Below are positions 1 to 8,225 of a stretch of DNA of 52,610 nucleotides, piece after piece. How positions within the stretch are numbered: position 1 is the first letter of the stretch; each line of letters starts with the position of its first letter. The notes below the pieces were generated by a model. That model saw nothing but the letters and a program-made list of their open reading frames with translations. It was not told the origin of the DNA and searched no databases. The position numbers and the translations under genes were made by a program. This DNA comes from Opitutus sp. GAS368 (GTDB lineage Bacteria; Verrucomicrobiota; Verrucomicrobiia; Opitutales; Opitutaceae): NCBI GenBank assembly GCA_945903545.1, contig CAMDOO010000012.1:1-52610 (forward strand). Reading direction: 5' to 3'.

Positions 1-432
1 ATGGGCGATCGTTCCGCCGGCAGGGTGGTTTTCGCCAGCAGCTGTGCCGTCTGTCACACTCTCTTTGGCGAAGGAGGCAAGATTGGACCTGACCTCACCG
101 GTGGCCAGAAGCGCCGGAACCTCGACACGCTGCTCGCCAAGGTCGTTGACCCCAACTCGGAACTCCCGCTCGAGTCCCGCCTCACTGTCGCCAAGCTGAA
201 GGACGGCCGCACCGTGGCCGGCATGGTCGCCAACCGGACCGCCAGCACCCTGACCCTGAAGGCCATCGGAGACCCGGTCACCGTGGCGCTCAGCGACATC
301 GCCTCGACCGAACTGGCGCCCTATTCCCTCATGCCCGAGGGGCTGCTTGAGGGCCTCGATGCCACCCAGCGACGCAATCTCGTGGCCTACCTGATGGGCG
401 ACGAGCAGGCCCCGCTTCCCGCCACACCATGA
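1..432 (+). CDS. PVC-type putative haem-binding domain protein, 3' fragment
   Basis: The window opens inside this reading frame, so the Met at position 1 is probably internal and the true protein larger. The visible 143 residues start just before a class I cytochrome c haem motif, CAVCH (C15, C18, H19), followed by GPDLTG, a typical distal haem-side sequence, and a beta-rich tail (LTVAKLKDGRTVAG). This matches the C-terminal haem-binding module on large secreted dehydrogenase-like proteins of Planctomycetes and Verrucomicrobia. The expected role is covalent haem c carriage and periplasmic electron transfer from a sugar or polyol oxidoreductase; that role is inference because the catalytic part lies outside the window. 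A ThuA-domain gene follows 53 bases downstream, a frequent neighbour of such proteins. I am confident of the domain and unsure of the full-length protein. Confidence 0.8.
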   Translation: MGDRSAGRVVFASSCAVCHTLFGEGGKIGPDLTGGQKRRNLDTLLAKVVDPNSELPLESRLTVAKLKDGRTVAGMVANRTASTLTLKAIGDPVTVALSDIASTELAPYSLMPEGLLEGLDATQRRNLVAYLMGDEQAPLPATP

Positions 433-484
433 TGAATTTTTCCGACCCCAGTTGCCCCCACCACCCAGCCCGTAACGATACCCC

Positions 485-1684
485 ATGAAAACGAAATATA
501 CCGGCAGTCTCGTCGTGATCAGCATCGCGGCCCTCACCTTCGTCGGTCTGACGGCGCAGAACGCCCCCGCCCCCCAGCCGGTCGCGGTGGCTCCGACCAT
601 GACCTCGCTGACCCCGCCCCAGCAGGCGGCGGTGGTGGCGATGAATAACAACCTGACAGCCCTGACGCAGGCGCGCACGACCGCCCAGGCCGCCCTGGCC
701 CAGGCAACGTTCACACTGAGTGGGAGCGCGGCGGATCGTCAGTCGAAGGCGGCGGCCCTGGGCGCGGCCGAACAGGCGCTGGCGCTCGCCCGCGCGACCG
801 CGATGGCGCAAATCCAGGCTGGTCCCAGTCGACTTTCCGTGGCGCAGATCCAAAACGTCGCGCGCGCGGCCGGAGCCCTGCCCGCGAAGAAGCGCCTCTT
901 GATCTGGGCTGACACCCGGAATGGGGTGTCCCAGCATGACTTCACCTCCCACGCGATGGCGGTGATCGAGCGCATGGGCTACGAGTCGGGACTGTGGGAC
1001 ACCTTCATCCGCACGGATTCGGAGATCATTTCCTATCAGCCGCAAAAGACGGCCGGGCCGGACGGCAAGGCGCAGGGTGGCGCGAGTGGCGGCCCGAGCC
1101 TCAACAATGTCGATGCGATCTTCTCGCTGGCGCACCGCGAGGCACCGCTGAGCGACGCCCAGAAAGCCGACCTGTTCAAGTTCGTGCGTGATGACGGCAA
1201 GGGATTCATCACCGGCCACACCGGACTTACCGCCATGACGCAGTGGCCCGAGTTTCGCGAAATGATCGGCGGCGATTACGGCGGCCATAATATTGGCTAC
1301 GCCCACACCCTCGTCGTGGAGGACCCGAAGTGGCCCGGTGCCAGCGCCTTTCCGGCCCGCATCGAGATGAGCGAGGAGTGGTACCATCTGCTGAACTACT
1401 CGCGGGAGAAGATCCGCGTCATCATGCGGCTCGATCTCTCCAAGTTTGAAGGCGGTAATGCCGCGGTTCAGGCCGGCGGCGGTGACTTTCCGGTCGCTTG
1501 GGCCCGCCAGTACGGCAAAGGCCGCGTCTTCGGCTCCACCTTCGCGCACGCGACCGAAAGCTGGGACAACCCCATGATCCAGACCCTGTATTTTGAGGCG
1601 ATCAAATGGGCCCTCAAGCTGCAGGACGCCGACGTCACGCCCCGGCCGGTGCCGGCCGCAGTGACGCTGGGGAAGAAACAATAG
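485..1684 (+). CDS. Secreted ThuA-domain protein
   Basis: This 399-residue protein has an N-terminal signal peptide (hydrophobic segment about residues 9-24, then an Ala/Pro-rich stretch). Residues about 45-135 are rich in Ala and Gln (TALTQARTTAQAALAQATF) and look like a helical coiled coil. From about residue 138 a ThuA-like fold begins (KKRLLIWADTR, with SQHDFTSHAMAVIERMGY), containing GFITGHTG and the late FGSTFAHATESWDNP stretch. ThuA-like proteins have a class I glutamine-amidotransferase-like fold and are linked to sugar use, especially 3-keto-sugar and trehalose metabolism. In PVC bacteria they often sit beside haem-binding dehydrogenases, as here. The exact substrate cannot be read from sequence. 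The N-terminal helical insert is not part of the core fold. Confidence 0.82.
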   Translation: MKTKYTGSLVVISIAALTFVGLTAQNAPAPQPVAVAPTMTSLTPPQQAAVVAMNNNLTALTQARTTAQAALAQATFTLSGSAADRQSKAAALGAAEQALALARATAMAQIQAGPSRLSVAQIQNVARAAGALPAKKRLLIWADTRNGVSQHDFTSHAMAVIERMGYESGLWDTFIRTDSEIISYQPQKTAGPDGKAQGGASGGPSLNNVDAIFSLAHREAPLSDAQKADLFKFVRDDGKGFITGHTGLTAMTQWPEFREMIGGDYGGHNIGYAHTLVVEDPKWPGASAFPARIEMSEEWYHLLNYSREKIRVIMRLDLSKFEGGNAAVQAGGGDFPVAWARQYGKGRVFGSTFAHATESWDNPMIQTLYFEAIKWALKLQDADVTPRPVPAAVTLGKKQ

Positions 1685-1808
1685 ATTTTTTGATTTCCGG
1701 CCGGCGGGGGCATGTGAACTATGCCTCCGCCGCCGGATTGCCAGCCGGCGGCGTGCCTGGAGGGCGGGCTCCAGACACGCTTGTCAGTTTTATCCCAAGA
1801 CTTTTTCG

Positions 1809-2642
1809 ATGAAAAAAACACATTCAAACGGCGAGACCAACGGCGCCATGCAGGGCTGGAAGACATCGATCGTGACGTCCGACCCCGGTAACATCTGGAT
1901 CCGCGGCTACGACACCGTGAGCCTGATGCAGCGCGGAAGCTTCGCCGACGTCATCTACCTGCTGCACCGCGGCGAACTGCCCAGCGCCGCCGAGCGCCGC
2001 CTGATCGAGGCGCTGCTGATTGGCATCTCCGACCACGGGGCCGGGGCCCCGTCCTGCGCGGTGGCGCGCATGGTGGCCTCCAGTAACCGCCAGTCGGTGG
2101 CCGCCGCCGTGGCGGCCGGGGTGCTAGCCATTGGTGACGAGCATGGTGGGGCGGGCACGCCTTGCATGGAACAGATTGCTGATTGCCTCGCCCGGGTGAG
2201 CAACGATGGCGTCAGCCTGCAGGAGGCCGCCGCCGCCGTCGTCGGCAAGGCGATCATCGAGAAGCGCCGACTCGCCGGCTTCGGCCATCGCGTGCACCAC
2301 ACGAAGGACCCGCGCATCGATTTCATTTTCGGCCTGGCCCGCAAGCACAAGGTCGCCGGGGATGGCGTCCGCGCCGTCCTCGCCCTGGAGGCGGAAATCG
2401 CGCGCCGGATCAAGCCGCTGCCCGCCAATATTGACGCCGCGCTGGCCGCCATCCTGCACGACCTCGGTTTCCCGCCCTCCGCAGCCCGCTTCATCTTCAT
2501 CGTCGGCCGCGTGGCCGGCATCACCGCGGAGATCGCCGAGGAGTACATGCGCGAGCGGCCCATGCGCGTGCGCATTCCTGTGACTTACGACGGCAAGGCG
2601 CCGCGCAAGCTCGGCGTTGCCAAGGGGAAAACCCGCCGATGA
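1809..2642 (+). CDS. Citryl-CoA lyase-like protein (citrate synthase superfamily)
   Basis: The 277-residue protein is a compact citrate-synthase-fold enzyme, much shorter than a full citrate synthase (about 430 residues) and close in size to stand-alone citryl-CoA lyases. The three residues matching the citrate synthase catalytic triad are present: H112 in GDEHGGAG, H160 in GFGHRVHHTKDPR, and D209 in PANIDAALA. It should therefore cleave or form a citryl-CoA-like thioester, with the acyl-CoA partner unknown. Its stop overlaps the next start by four bases (2639-2642), so it is translationally coupled to an acylating aldehyde dehydrogenase. A ThDP enzyme and an anion transporter follow. It could run as a synthase or as a lyase; the context suggests it handles an acyl-CoA made by its neighbour. 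The fold is certain, the substrate is not. Confidence 0.8.
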   Translation: MKKTHSNGETNGAMQGWKTSIVTSDPGNIWIRGYDTVSLMQRGSFADVIYLLHRGELPSAAERRLIEALLIGISDHGAGAPSCAVARMVASSNRQSVAAAVAAGVLAIGDEHGGAGTPCMEQIADCLARVSNDGVSLQEAAAAVVGKAIIEKRRLAGFGHRVHHTKDPRIDFIFGLARKHKVAGDGVRAVLALEAEIARRIKPLPANIDAALAAILHDLGFPPSAARFIFIVGRVAGITAEIAEEYMRERPMRVRIPVTYDGKAPRKLGVAKGKTRR

Positions 2643-4063
2643 GCGCCGCCGTCGCCGCCAAGCCCCCCAAGGTTCTCACCGAGCAGGAACGCCGCCACGC
2701 GCAGGACCTGCTCCAGCGCGCCCGCGCCGCGATGCAGGCCGTCGCCGGCTACGACCAGGCCGCCGTCGACCGGCTGTGCCGCGCCGTCGGCTGGGCCGGC
2801 GGCAACCTGCCGACTGCGACCCGCCTCGCCAACATGAGCGTCGATGAGAGCGGCATGGGCGGCCGCGAGCCGACCCGCCGCGCCAAGGTGCAGGGTGTCC
2901 TCCGCGACGCCCTTCGCCAGAAGAGCGTCGGCATCATCGAGGAGATCGCGGGGAAGGGGATCGTGAAGTACGCCAAGCCCGCCGGCGTCATTGCCTCGCT
3001 CGTCCCCGTCACCAGTCCCTACGTCACCCCGATCACCACGGCGATCTACGCCCTGAAGTGCGCCAACGCCGTCGTTTTCTCGCCGCATCCGTCGAGCCGG
3101 AAGACCACGGCCGAGACGGTGCGCATCATGCGCGCCGCCCTGAAAAAGGCCGGCGCTCCCGAAGATCTTATCCAGTGTGCGGAGAATCCCTCCATCCCGC
3201 TGGCCAATGAGATCATGCGCGTGTGCGACCTCACGATCGCCACCGGCGGTCCGGCGATGGTCCGTGCCGCCTACAGCTCCGGCAAGCCCGCGTACGGCGT
3301 CGGCGCGGGGAACGCGACCATGGTGATCGACGAGACGGCCGATGTCATCGAGGCCGCGCGCAATTCCGCGATCAGCAAGACCAATGATTACGGCTCCGGC
3401 TGCTCGGCCGACGGCAACCTCGTGATCGATGCGTCCATCTACGCCGCGATGCTCGACCGGCTCCAGGCCGAGGGCGGCTACCTCGTCAACGCCGTGGAGA
3501 AGGCGAAGCTGCAAGTCGCCTACTGGGATACCGAGGGGCTCCGCACCGCGGATACCATCGCCCGGCCCGCCACGGTCGTCGCCGCCAAGGCCGGCATCGC
3601 GCTCCCCGCGGGCAAGACCTTCTTCGTCGTCGAGGAGACCAACATTGGCCGCGAGCATCCCTTCTCGAAGGAGAAGCTCGGCGTCGTCATGGGCGTCTTC
3701 AAGGCCCGCGACTTCGACGATGCGCTCGATCTCGTGCGCCGGATCTTCGAGACCGGCGGCCGCGGCCATTCCTGCGGCATCTACTCCCACAACGACGAGC
3801 ACATCAACCGCCTCGCCCTGATGGCGCCCGTCAGCCGCATCATGGTCCGCCAGGTGCAGTCGCGCGCCAACGCCGGCAACTTCAATAACGGCATGCCCAT
3901 GACCTCGAGCATGGGCTGCGGCATCTGGGGCGGGAATATCACCAACGAGAATATTTCCCTGAAGCACTACATGAACGTGACCTGGGTGAGCCGCCCCATC
4001 CCCGAGGACCGCCCCTCCGAGGCCGAACTCTTCGGCGAATTCTATAACACCGAGACCTTCTAA
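2639..4063 (+). CDS. CoA-acylating aldehyde dehydrogenase, sulfoacetaldehyde dehydrogenase (SauS)-like
   Basis: The 474-residue protein belongs to the acylating branch of the aldehyde dehydrogenase superfamily. These enzymes oxidise an aldehyde to an acyl-CoA with NAD(P)+. The likely catalytic cysteine is C255 in YGSGCSADGN. The N-terminal cofactor domain is recognisable (GVIASLVPVTSPYVTPITT) and the C-terminal part has GGRGHSCGIYSHNDEHI. The overall pattern resembles SauS, the sulfoacetaldehyde dehydrogenase of bacterial sulfoacetate degradation, and EutE/PduP-like enzymes. The start overlaps the upstream lyase-like gene by four bases, and the stop overlaps the next ATG (TAATG at 4061-4065). 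No sulfoacetate-CoA ligase or sulfoacetaldehyde acetyltransferase (Xsc) is adjacent, so a sulfonate substrate is only one possibility. Confidence 0.83.
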   Translation: MSAAVAAKPPKVLTEQERRHAQDLLQRARAAMQAVAGYDQAAVDRLCRAVGWAGGNLPTATRLANMSVDESGMGGREPTRRAKVQGVLRDALRQKSVGIIEEIAGKGIVKYAKPAGVIASLVPVTSPYVTPITTAIYALKCANAVVFSPHPSSRKTTAETVRIMRAALKKAGAPEDLIQCAENPSIPLANEIMRVCDLTIATGGPAMVRAAYSSGKPAYGVGAGNATMVIDETADVIEAARNSAISKTNDYGSGCSADGNLVIDASIYAAMLDRLQAEGGYLVNAVEKAKLQVAYWDTEGLRTADTIARPATVVAAKAGIALPAGKTFFVVEETNIGREHPFSKEKLGVVMGVFKARDFDDALDLVRRIFETGGRGHSCGIYSHNDEHINRLALMAPVSRIMVRQVQSRANAGNFNNGMPMTSSMGCGIWGGNITNENISLKHYMNVTWVSRPIPEDRPSEAELFGEFYNTETF

Positions 4064-5865
4064 TGAGCCTGCACCCTAAACCCGATTCCTCCGCCGTCCG
4101 CTACGACCTGCCCCCCGGCCCGCGCGTACGACCCACCGCGGGCAAGCGCCTCGCCTCCGATCTCATGGTCCAGTACCTGGAGCGCCTCGGCGTCGAGGTC
4201 ATCTTCGGCCTCTGCGGCCACACCGTCATCGCGGTGCTGGACTCGCTCAGCCGGAGCAAAAAAATCCGCTTTGTCACGACCCGCCACGAGCAGCTCGCCG
4301 CCCACGCGGCCGACGGCTATGCGCGCGCCTCGGGCAAGGTCGGCGTCATGCTTTCGCACCTCGGGCCCGGCCTGACGAACGCTGCCACGGGTGTGGCCAA
4401 TGCCGCGCTCGATTCCGTGCCCCTCGTGGTGATCGCCGGTGACGTGCCCTCCTATTACTTCGGCCGCCACCCGCACCAGGAGATCAACCTGCACTCCGAT
4501 GCCGACCAGTCCCAGGTTTACCGCCCGTTCTGCAAACGCGTGTACCGCGTGGACCGGGTCGAGGACCTCCCGCGGGCGCTGGAGCGCGCCTTCCACCTCG
4601 CCCAGAGCGGGCGCCCCGGCGCCGTGCTGGTGAGCGTGCCGATGGATCTCTTCTCGGCCGAGCTCCCGGTCGAGGCCTTTTCCAAGTTCCCCACGCCTGT
4701 CCCGCCGCCCGCGATGGATCCGGTGACCGCCGCGAAGATCGTCGACGCGCTGGCCCAGGCCGAGCGTCCGGTGCTCTACGTCGGCGGCGGGGTGATCTCC
4801 GCGAAGGCGACGCTCGAGCTCGCGGCCCTGGCCGAGGCCCTTGAAGTGCCGGTGGCCCACACCCTGATGGGCAAGGGCTGCCTGCCGCACGCGCATCCGC
4901 TGCTCCTGGGCCAGACCGGCTTCTGGGGCATCCCGATCTCCAACGAGACTTGCCGCAATGCGGACCTCATCGTCGCCATCGGCACGCGCATGGCGGAGGC
5001 CAACTCCAGCTCCTGGGAGGAGGAGTACACCTTCAAGATCCCGTCGACGCGGCTCATCCACATCGACATCGATGCCGCCGAGATCGGACGCAACTACCCG
5101 ACCGAGCTTGGCGTGGTTGCCCACGCCAAGGTGGCGCTCGCCGCGCTGGCGGACGCCGCCAAGGGCAAGGCCCACAAGTCCCGCGGCAAGCTCCGCGAGA
5201 CGATCAAGGCCGGCCGCCAGGCGTTCGCCGCCAACTGGGCCGACCAGTGGAGCTCCGACCAGTTCCCGATGCGCCCCGAGCGCATCCTCAGCGAGCTGCG
5301 CAAGCACGTCCCCGCCGATGGCTTCATCGTCACCGATGTCGGCTGGAACAAGAACGGCGTGGCCCAGCAGTTCATCTTCGATGTGCCCGGCACGTTCATC
5401 ACCCCGAGCGGCCTCGCCACGATGGGCTTCGGCCCGCCCGCGGCGCTCGGCGCGAAAATGGCGCACCCGAACCGCGCCGTGGTCGCCCTCATCGGCGACG
5501 GCGGCTTCGGCGCCAACCCGTCCATCCTCGCCACCGCGATGGAGACCGGCCTGCCCGTGATCTTCCTCGTGATGGATAATGCCTGCTTCGGCACCATCGC
5601 GGGCCTCTCGAAGATGCACTACGATTCCGACTTCGGCTGCACGTTCGACCGCGAGGGGAAGAACTACCGCGTCGACTACGCGGCCATTGCCCGCGGCTAC
5701 GGTGCCGAGGGCATCCTGCTCAAGTCCGCCAGCGAGCTCGGGCCGGCCCTGCAGAAGGCCCTCGCCTCGAAGTTGCCGACGCTCATCCAGGCCCCGATGG
5801 AGAACGCGCCCACGCCGACTCCCGGACACTGGAACATCAACGATATCTACCGCAAGGGACCCTGA
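4063..5865 (+). CDS. Thiamine diphosphate-dependent enzyme, acetolactate synthase-like (2-oxoacid decarboxylase or carboligase)
   Basis: The 600-residue protein has the three-domain layout of the acetolactate synthase/benzoylformate decarboxylase family. The N-terminal Pyr domain carries the ThDP-activating glutamate E76 in TRHEQLAAHAADGYAR. A central domain spans about residues 210-350. The C-terminal PP domain has the ThDP/Mg motif starting GDGGFGANPS near residue 478 and ending at the Asn of VMDNACFG. This family decarboxylates 2-oxoacids or joins two carbonyl compounds. It is preceded without a gap by the acylating dehydrogenase and followed after 96 bases by an MFS transporter. The natural reading is that it produces the aldehyde oxidised by its neighbour. 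Sulfopyruvate, oxalyl-CoA, glyoxylate or phosphonopyruvate-type substrates cannot be separated by eye. It is not a plain biosynthetic IlvB by context. Confidence 0.82.
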   Translation: MSLHPKPDSSAVRYDLPPGPRVRPTAGKRLASDLMVQYLERLGVEVIFGLCGHTVIAVLDSLSRSKKIRFVTTRHEQLAAHAADGYARASGKVGVMLSHLGPGLTNAATGVANAALDSVPLVVIAGDVPSYYFGRHPHQEINLHSDADQSQVYRPFCKRVYRVDRVEDLPRALERAFHLAQSGRPGAVLVSVPMDLFSAELPVEAFSKFPTPVPPPAMDPVTAAKIVDALAQAERPVLYVGGGVISAKATLELAALAEALEVPVAHTLMGKGCLPHAHPLLLGQTGFWGIPISNETCRNADLIVAIGTRMAEANSSSWEEEYTFKIPSTRLIHIDIDAAEIGRNYPTELGVVAHAKVALAALADAAKGKAHKSRGKLRETIKAGRQAFAANWADQWSSDQFPMRPERILSELRKHVPADGFIVTDVGWNKNGVAQQFIFDVPGTFITPSGLATMGFGPPAALGAKMAHPNRAVVALIGDGGFGANPSILATAMETGLPVIFLVMDNACFGTIAGLSKMHYDSDFGCTFDREGKNYRVDYAAIARGYGAEGILLKSASELGPALQKALASKLPTLIQAPMENAPTPTPGHWNINDIYRKGP

Positions 5866-5874
5866 ACCTGACCG

Positions 5875-5946
5875 GATAGGGCGCGACGGGTTCGGCGCGC
5901 CACGCCCACGGACAATCCCGGCGGGCCGAACCCATCCCGCCCTACC
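5875..5946. repeat. Intergenic inverted repeat (GATAGGGCG / CGCCCTACC family), copy 1
   Basis: The left arm begins GATAGGGCGCGACGGGTTCG and the right arm ends with the near-complement CGAACCCATCCCGCCCTACC, separated by a short spacer containing GGACAATCCCGGCG. The same spacer and arms recur at 49271-49339, so this is an interspersed repeat and not a chance hairpin. It starts ten bases after the stop of the ThDP enzyme gene and could fold in the operon mRNA before the transporter gene. Confidence 0.75.
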
Positions 5947-5961
5947 TGTTAACCCATCCCC

Positions 5962-7260
5962 ATGACACCCCAATCCCCCAGCTCCACCCCCACGCGCGCG
6001 CGCTTCGTGATCCTCGGCCTCCTGCTCGTCGGCACGCTGATCAATTACCTCGATCGCACGGTCATGAGCATCGCGGCACCCTCGATGCGGAAGGATCTCG
6101 GGCTGACCGCCACCGAGATGGGTTATCTATTCTCGGCGTTTTCGTGGAGCTATGCAGCAGCGCAGCTTCCGGGCGGTTACATCCTGGACCGGATCGGCGT
6201 GAAGCTGACCTACTTCATCTCGGTCACCAGCTGGTCGTTCTTCACCCTCTGCCTCGGGTTTGGCCAGGGCTTCAAGTCCCTGCTTGGCCTCCGGCTCGGT
6301 CTCGGTGCCGCGGAGGCACCGTGTTTCCCGGCGAACAGCCGCGTGCTCAGCGCCTGGTTCCCGCAGCAGGAGCGCGCCCGGGCCACGAGTGTGTTTTCGC
6401 TCGGGATGTACGCCGGCATCGGGTTCCTCAGCGTGCCGCTCAATCTGATCGTGCAGCACTGGGGCTGGCGGGTGCTGTTCTACATTGTCGGTGCCCTCGG
6501 CATCGCGTTCGGTCTGCTCTGGATGCGGTTGTACCGCGAGCCGCTGGAAAGCACCTCGGCCAACCAGGCGGAGATCGATCATATCCGGGCCGGCGGCGGC
6601 CTCGGGCACCCGGCCAAGCCGATTCCCTTTTCCTGGGTAAATCTCGGCTTTCTGCTCCGCCAGCGCCAGGTCGTGGGCGCCGCGATCGGCCAGTTCGCGG
6701 GCAACTGCACGCTCGTGTTTTTCCTCACCTGGTTCCGGCCCTACCTTGCTGACGCCCGCGGGATGGGCTGGATGCTGAGCGGGATTTACTTGTCGCTGCC
6801 GTTCCTGGCCGCCGCCGTCGGCTGCCTGTCGGGGGGCGCGCTCTCCGACTATCTCCTGCGCCGCACCGGCTCGGCCACGCTGGCCCGGAAGCTCCCCATC
6901 ACCTGCGGCTTCATCATGGCCTCGACCATCATCGCTGCAAACTATGTCACGAGCGATGCCGCCATGATCACCGTGATGTGCATCTCCTTCTTCGGTCAGG
7001 GCTGGATCAACCTCGGCTGGACGCTCATTACCGATGTCGCGCCGAAGAAACTGCACGGCCTCACCACCGGCTTCTTCAACTTCTGCACCAACCTGGCGGG
7101 CATCATCACGCCGATCGTGATCGGTTACGCGATCCAGACGACGGGTTCGTACGCGCTGGGACTGACCTTCATCGCCGGCATGGCCGGTGTGGGCGCCATC
7201 TCGTATTTCTTCGTGGTGGGTGACGTAAAGCGGATCGAGTTCGAGGAGAAAACAGCCTGA
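5962..7260 (+). CDS. MFS transporter, anion:cation symporter (ACS) family
   Basis: The 432-residue inner-membrane protein has about 12 hydrophobic segments in two sets of six. It shows MFS features of the ACS group (phthalate, hexuronate, glucarate and sulfoacetate-type transporters): NYLDRTVMSIAAP in the first helix, LPGGYILDRIGVK in the loop 2-3 signature, and GAAEAPCFPANSRVLSAWFP in helix 4. The family imports organic anions with cations. Its position directly behind the three soluble enzymes suggests that it imports the operon's substrate, much as SauU follows SauS in sulfoacetate users. The only interruption is a 72-base inverted repeat. No regulator gene is adjacent. Confidence 0.88.
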   Translation: MTPQSPSSTPTRARFVILGLLLVGTLINYLDRTVMSIAAPSMRKDLGLTATEMGYLFSAFSWSYAAAQLPGGYILDRIGVKLTYFISVTSWSFFTLCLGFGQGFKSLLGLRLGLGAAEAPCFPANSRVLSAWFPQQERARATSVFSLGMYAGIGFLSVPLNLIVQHWGWRVLFYIVGALGIAFGLLWMRLYREPLESTSANQAEIDHIRAGGGLGHPAKPIPFSWVNLGFLLRQRQVVGAAIGQFAGNCTLVFFLTWFRPYLADARGMGWMLSGIYLSLPFLAAAVGCLSGGALSDYLLRRTGSATLARKLPITCGFIMASTIIAANYVTSDAAMITVMCISFFGQGWINLGWTLITDVAPKKLHGLTTGFFNFCTNLAGIITPIVIGYAIQTTGSYALGLTFIAGMAGVGAISYFFVVGDVKRIEFEEKTA

Positions 7261-7282
7261 GCGGCTTTCCCCGCTGCCGGGG

Positions 7283-7358
7283 GGTAGGGCGGAGATGCCA
7301 TCTCCGCCGGGCTTGACGGCCGTGGCGGACACGGCGGACATGACATGTCCGCCTTACC
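7283..7358. repeat. Composite intergenic palindrome with GGTAGGG / CTTACC ends
   Basis: Shortly after the transporter stop lie two small hairpins of the same design. GGCGGAGAT and ATCTCCGCC form a 9-bp stem with a 3-base loop (7288-7308). GGCGGACAT and ATGTCCGCC form another (about 7334-7354). The whole block is bounded by GGTAGGG and CTTACC. It fits the pattern of GGTAGGG-type elements seen after several other genes here and may also end transcription of the operon. Confidence 0.65.
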
Positions 7359-7443
7359 TCAAGGTGGCACGGCAAGATCCGCGCAATGTCGGGGCTTGTC
7401 TGTCCGTCGCCGCGGGGCGTTGATGGTCATCGCCTTCGTCCCC

Positions 7444-7893
7444 ATGAAGAAACTCAAGAAGCTGCTGTGGATTTCCCTCGGTCTGCTGGTGCTGATCCAG
7501 CTCGTGCCCTACGGCCGGTCGCATGCCAATCCGCCGGTGGTGAAGGACGTCGCCTGGGACTCGGCCCAGACCAAGGCGCTGGTGCGCCGGGCCTGCTATG
7601 ACTGCCACAGCAACGAGACGGTCTGGCCGTGGTACACGAATGTCGCGCCGGTTTCATGGCTCGTGCAACGCGACGTCAATGAAGGCCGGGAGCACCTGAA
7701 CTTCTCCGAGTGGAACCGCGAGCAGCGCCATGCCAAGGACGCGGCCGCGAGTATCGAGGAGGGCGAGATGCCCATGTCGATCTACCTCCCGCTCCATCCG
7801 GAGGCCCGCTTCACCGACGAGGAAACGAAGGCGCTGCTGGCCGGGATCGCCAAGTCGCTTGGACCGCAGAATGCGGCGGGCCAGAAGCGGTGA
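7444..7893 (+). CDS. Small secreted haem-binding domain protein (monohaem c-type)
   Basis: I chose the ATG at 7444 because it directly precedes a basic-hydrophobic signal or anchor sequence (MKKLKKLLWISLGLLVLIQL). The longer frame upstream reads through repeat-like sequence. The 149-residue product has one c-type haem motif, CYDCH (C51, C54, H55), then SNETVWPWYTNVAPVSWLV, which is characteristic of the short bacterial haem-binding domain family. Further motifs are HLNFSEWN and a late EGEMPMSIYLPLHP. The expected role is periplasmic, membrane-tethered electron transfer or haem sensing. It stands alone between repeat elements, so no partner is evident. Confidence 0.82.
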   Translation: MKKLKKLLWISLGLLVLIQLVPYGRSHANPPVVKDVAWDSAQTKALVRRACYDCHSNETVWPWYTNVAPVSWLVQRDVNEGREHLNFSEWNREQRHAKDAAASIEEGEMPMSIYLPLHPEARFTDEETKALLAGIAKSLGPQNAAGQKR

Positions 7894-7900
7894 TTCCTCG

Positions 7901-8065
7901 GATTTTTTGCCACAGAGGCAGAGAGCTCACAGAGCCCAGGCAGTTTTTAACGACTGATTGCCCGGATGGTTTTCGGCTCCGACCCAATCCGTGGCATCCC
8001 TTAAATCCGTGGATAAAACGCTTCGAAGGTTCGTCCTCTGCGCGCTCTGCTCTGTGGCAAAAATG
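7901..8065. repeat. Composite inverted repeat with CACAGAG outer arms and ACGGATT-like inner arms, copy 1
   Basis: The outer left arm reads TTTTTTGCCACAGAGGCAGA and the outer right arm ends GCTCTGTGGCAAAAA, its near-complement. Between them a second, degenerate inverted pair is nested: TTTTTAACGACTGATT against AATCCGTGGATAAAAC. The same nested architecture recurs at 23758-23965 and 24510-24691, and CACAGAG arms alone recur at 35503-35611, 42158-42271 and 45230-45276. No open reading frame of interest lies inside. Confidence 0.75.
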
Positions 8066-8177
8066 GATTGGGCCGCCGATCTCACAATCAGGATCATCCC
8101 CGGTTAGAGGTCTACCCGGCACCAGTATCGTGAGTAGCGCCGGCAGACCTCTGCCGGCGGCGATTGAGGGGCACAAA

Positions 8178-8209
8178 AAGGCCGGTGCCCTGGGAAGGGC
8201 ACCGGCCTT
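8178..8209 (-). terminator. Rho-independent terminator of the TonB-dependent receptor gene
   Basis: A 13-bp perfect stem (AAGGCCGGTGCCC with GGGCACCGGCCTT) encloses a 6-base loop. On the minus strand it is followed by TTTTTGTGC. It lies 17 bases past the stop of the receptor gene. The geometry and U-run are those of an intrinsic terminator. Confidence 0.85.
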
Positions 8210-8225
8210 GTGCTGGCGAGTGGAA

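Noticed and set aside
4063-5865. Calling the ThDP enzyme a sulfoacetaldehyde acetyltransferase (Xsc) or biosynthetic IlvB
   Set aside because: The family cannot be resolved by eye, and Xsc would usually sit beside a phosphate acetyltransferase, absent here.
4060-5973. A 637-codon open frame antisense to the ThDP enzyme
   Set aside because: The plus-strand protein has clear catalytic motifs; the antisense product has none and is low-complexity.
7345-7443. Upstream start for the small haem protein
   Set aside because: Translation from 7345 reads through repeat-like sequence; the ATG at 7444 directly precedes the signal sequence.
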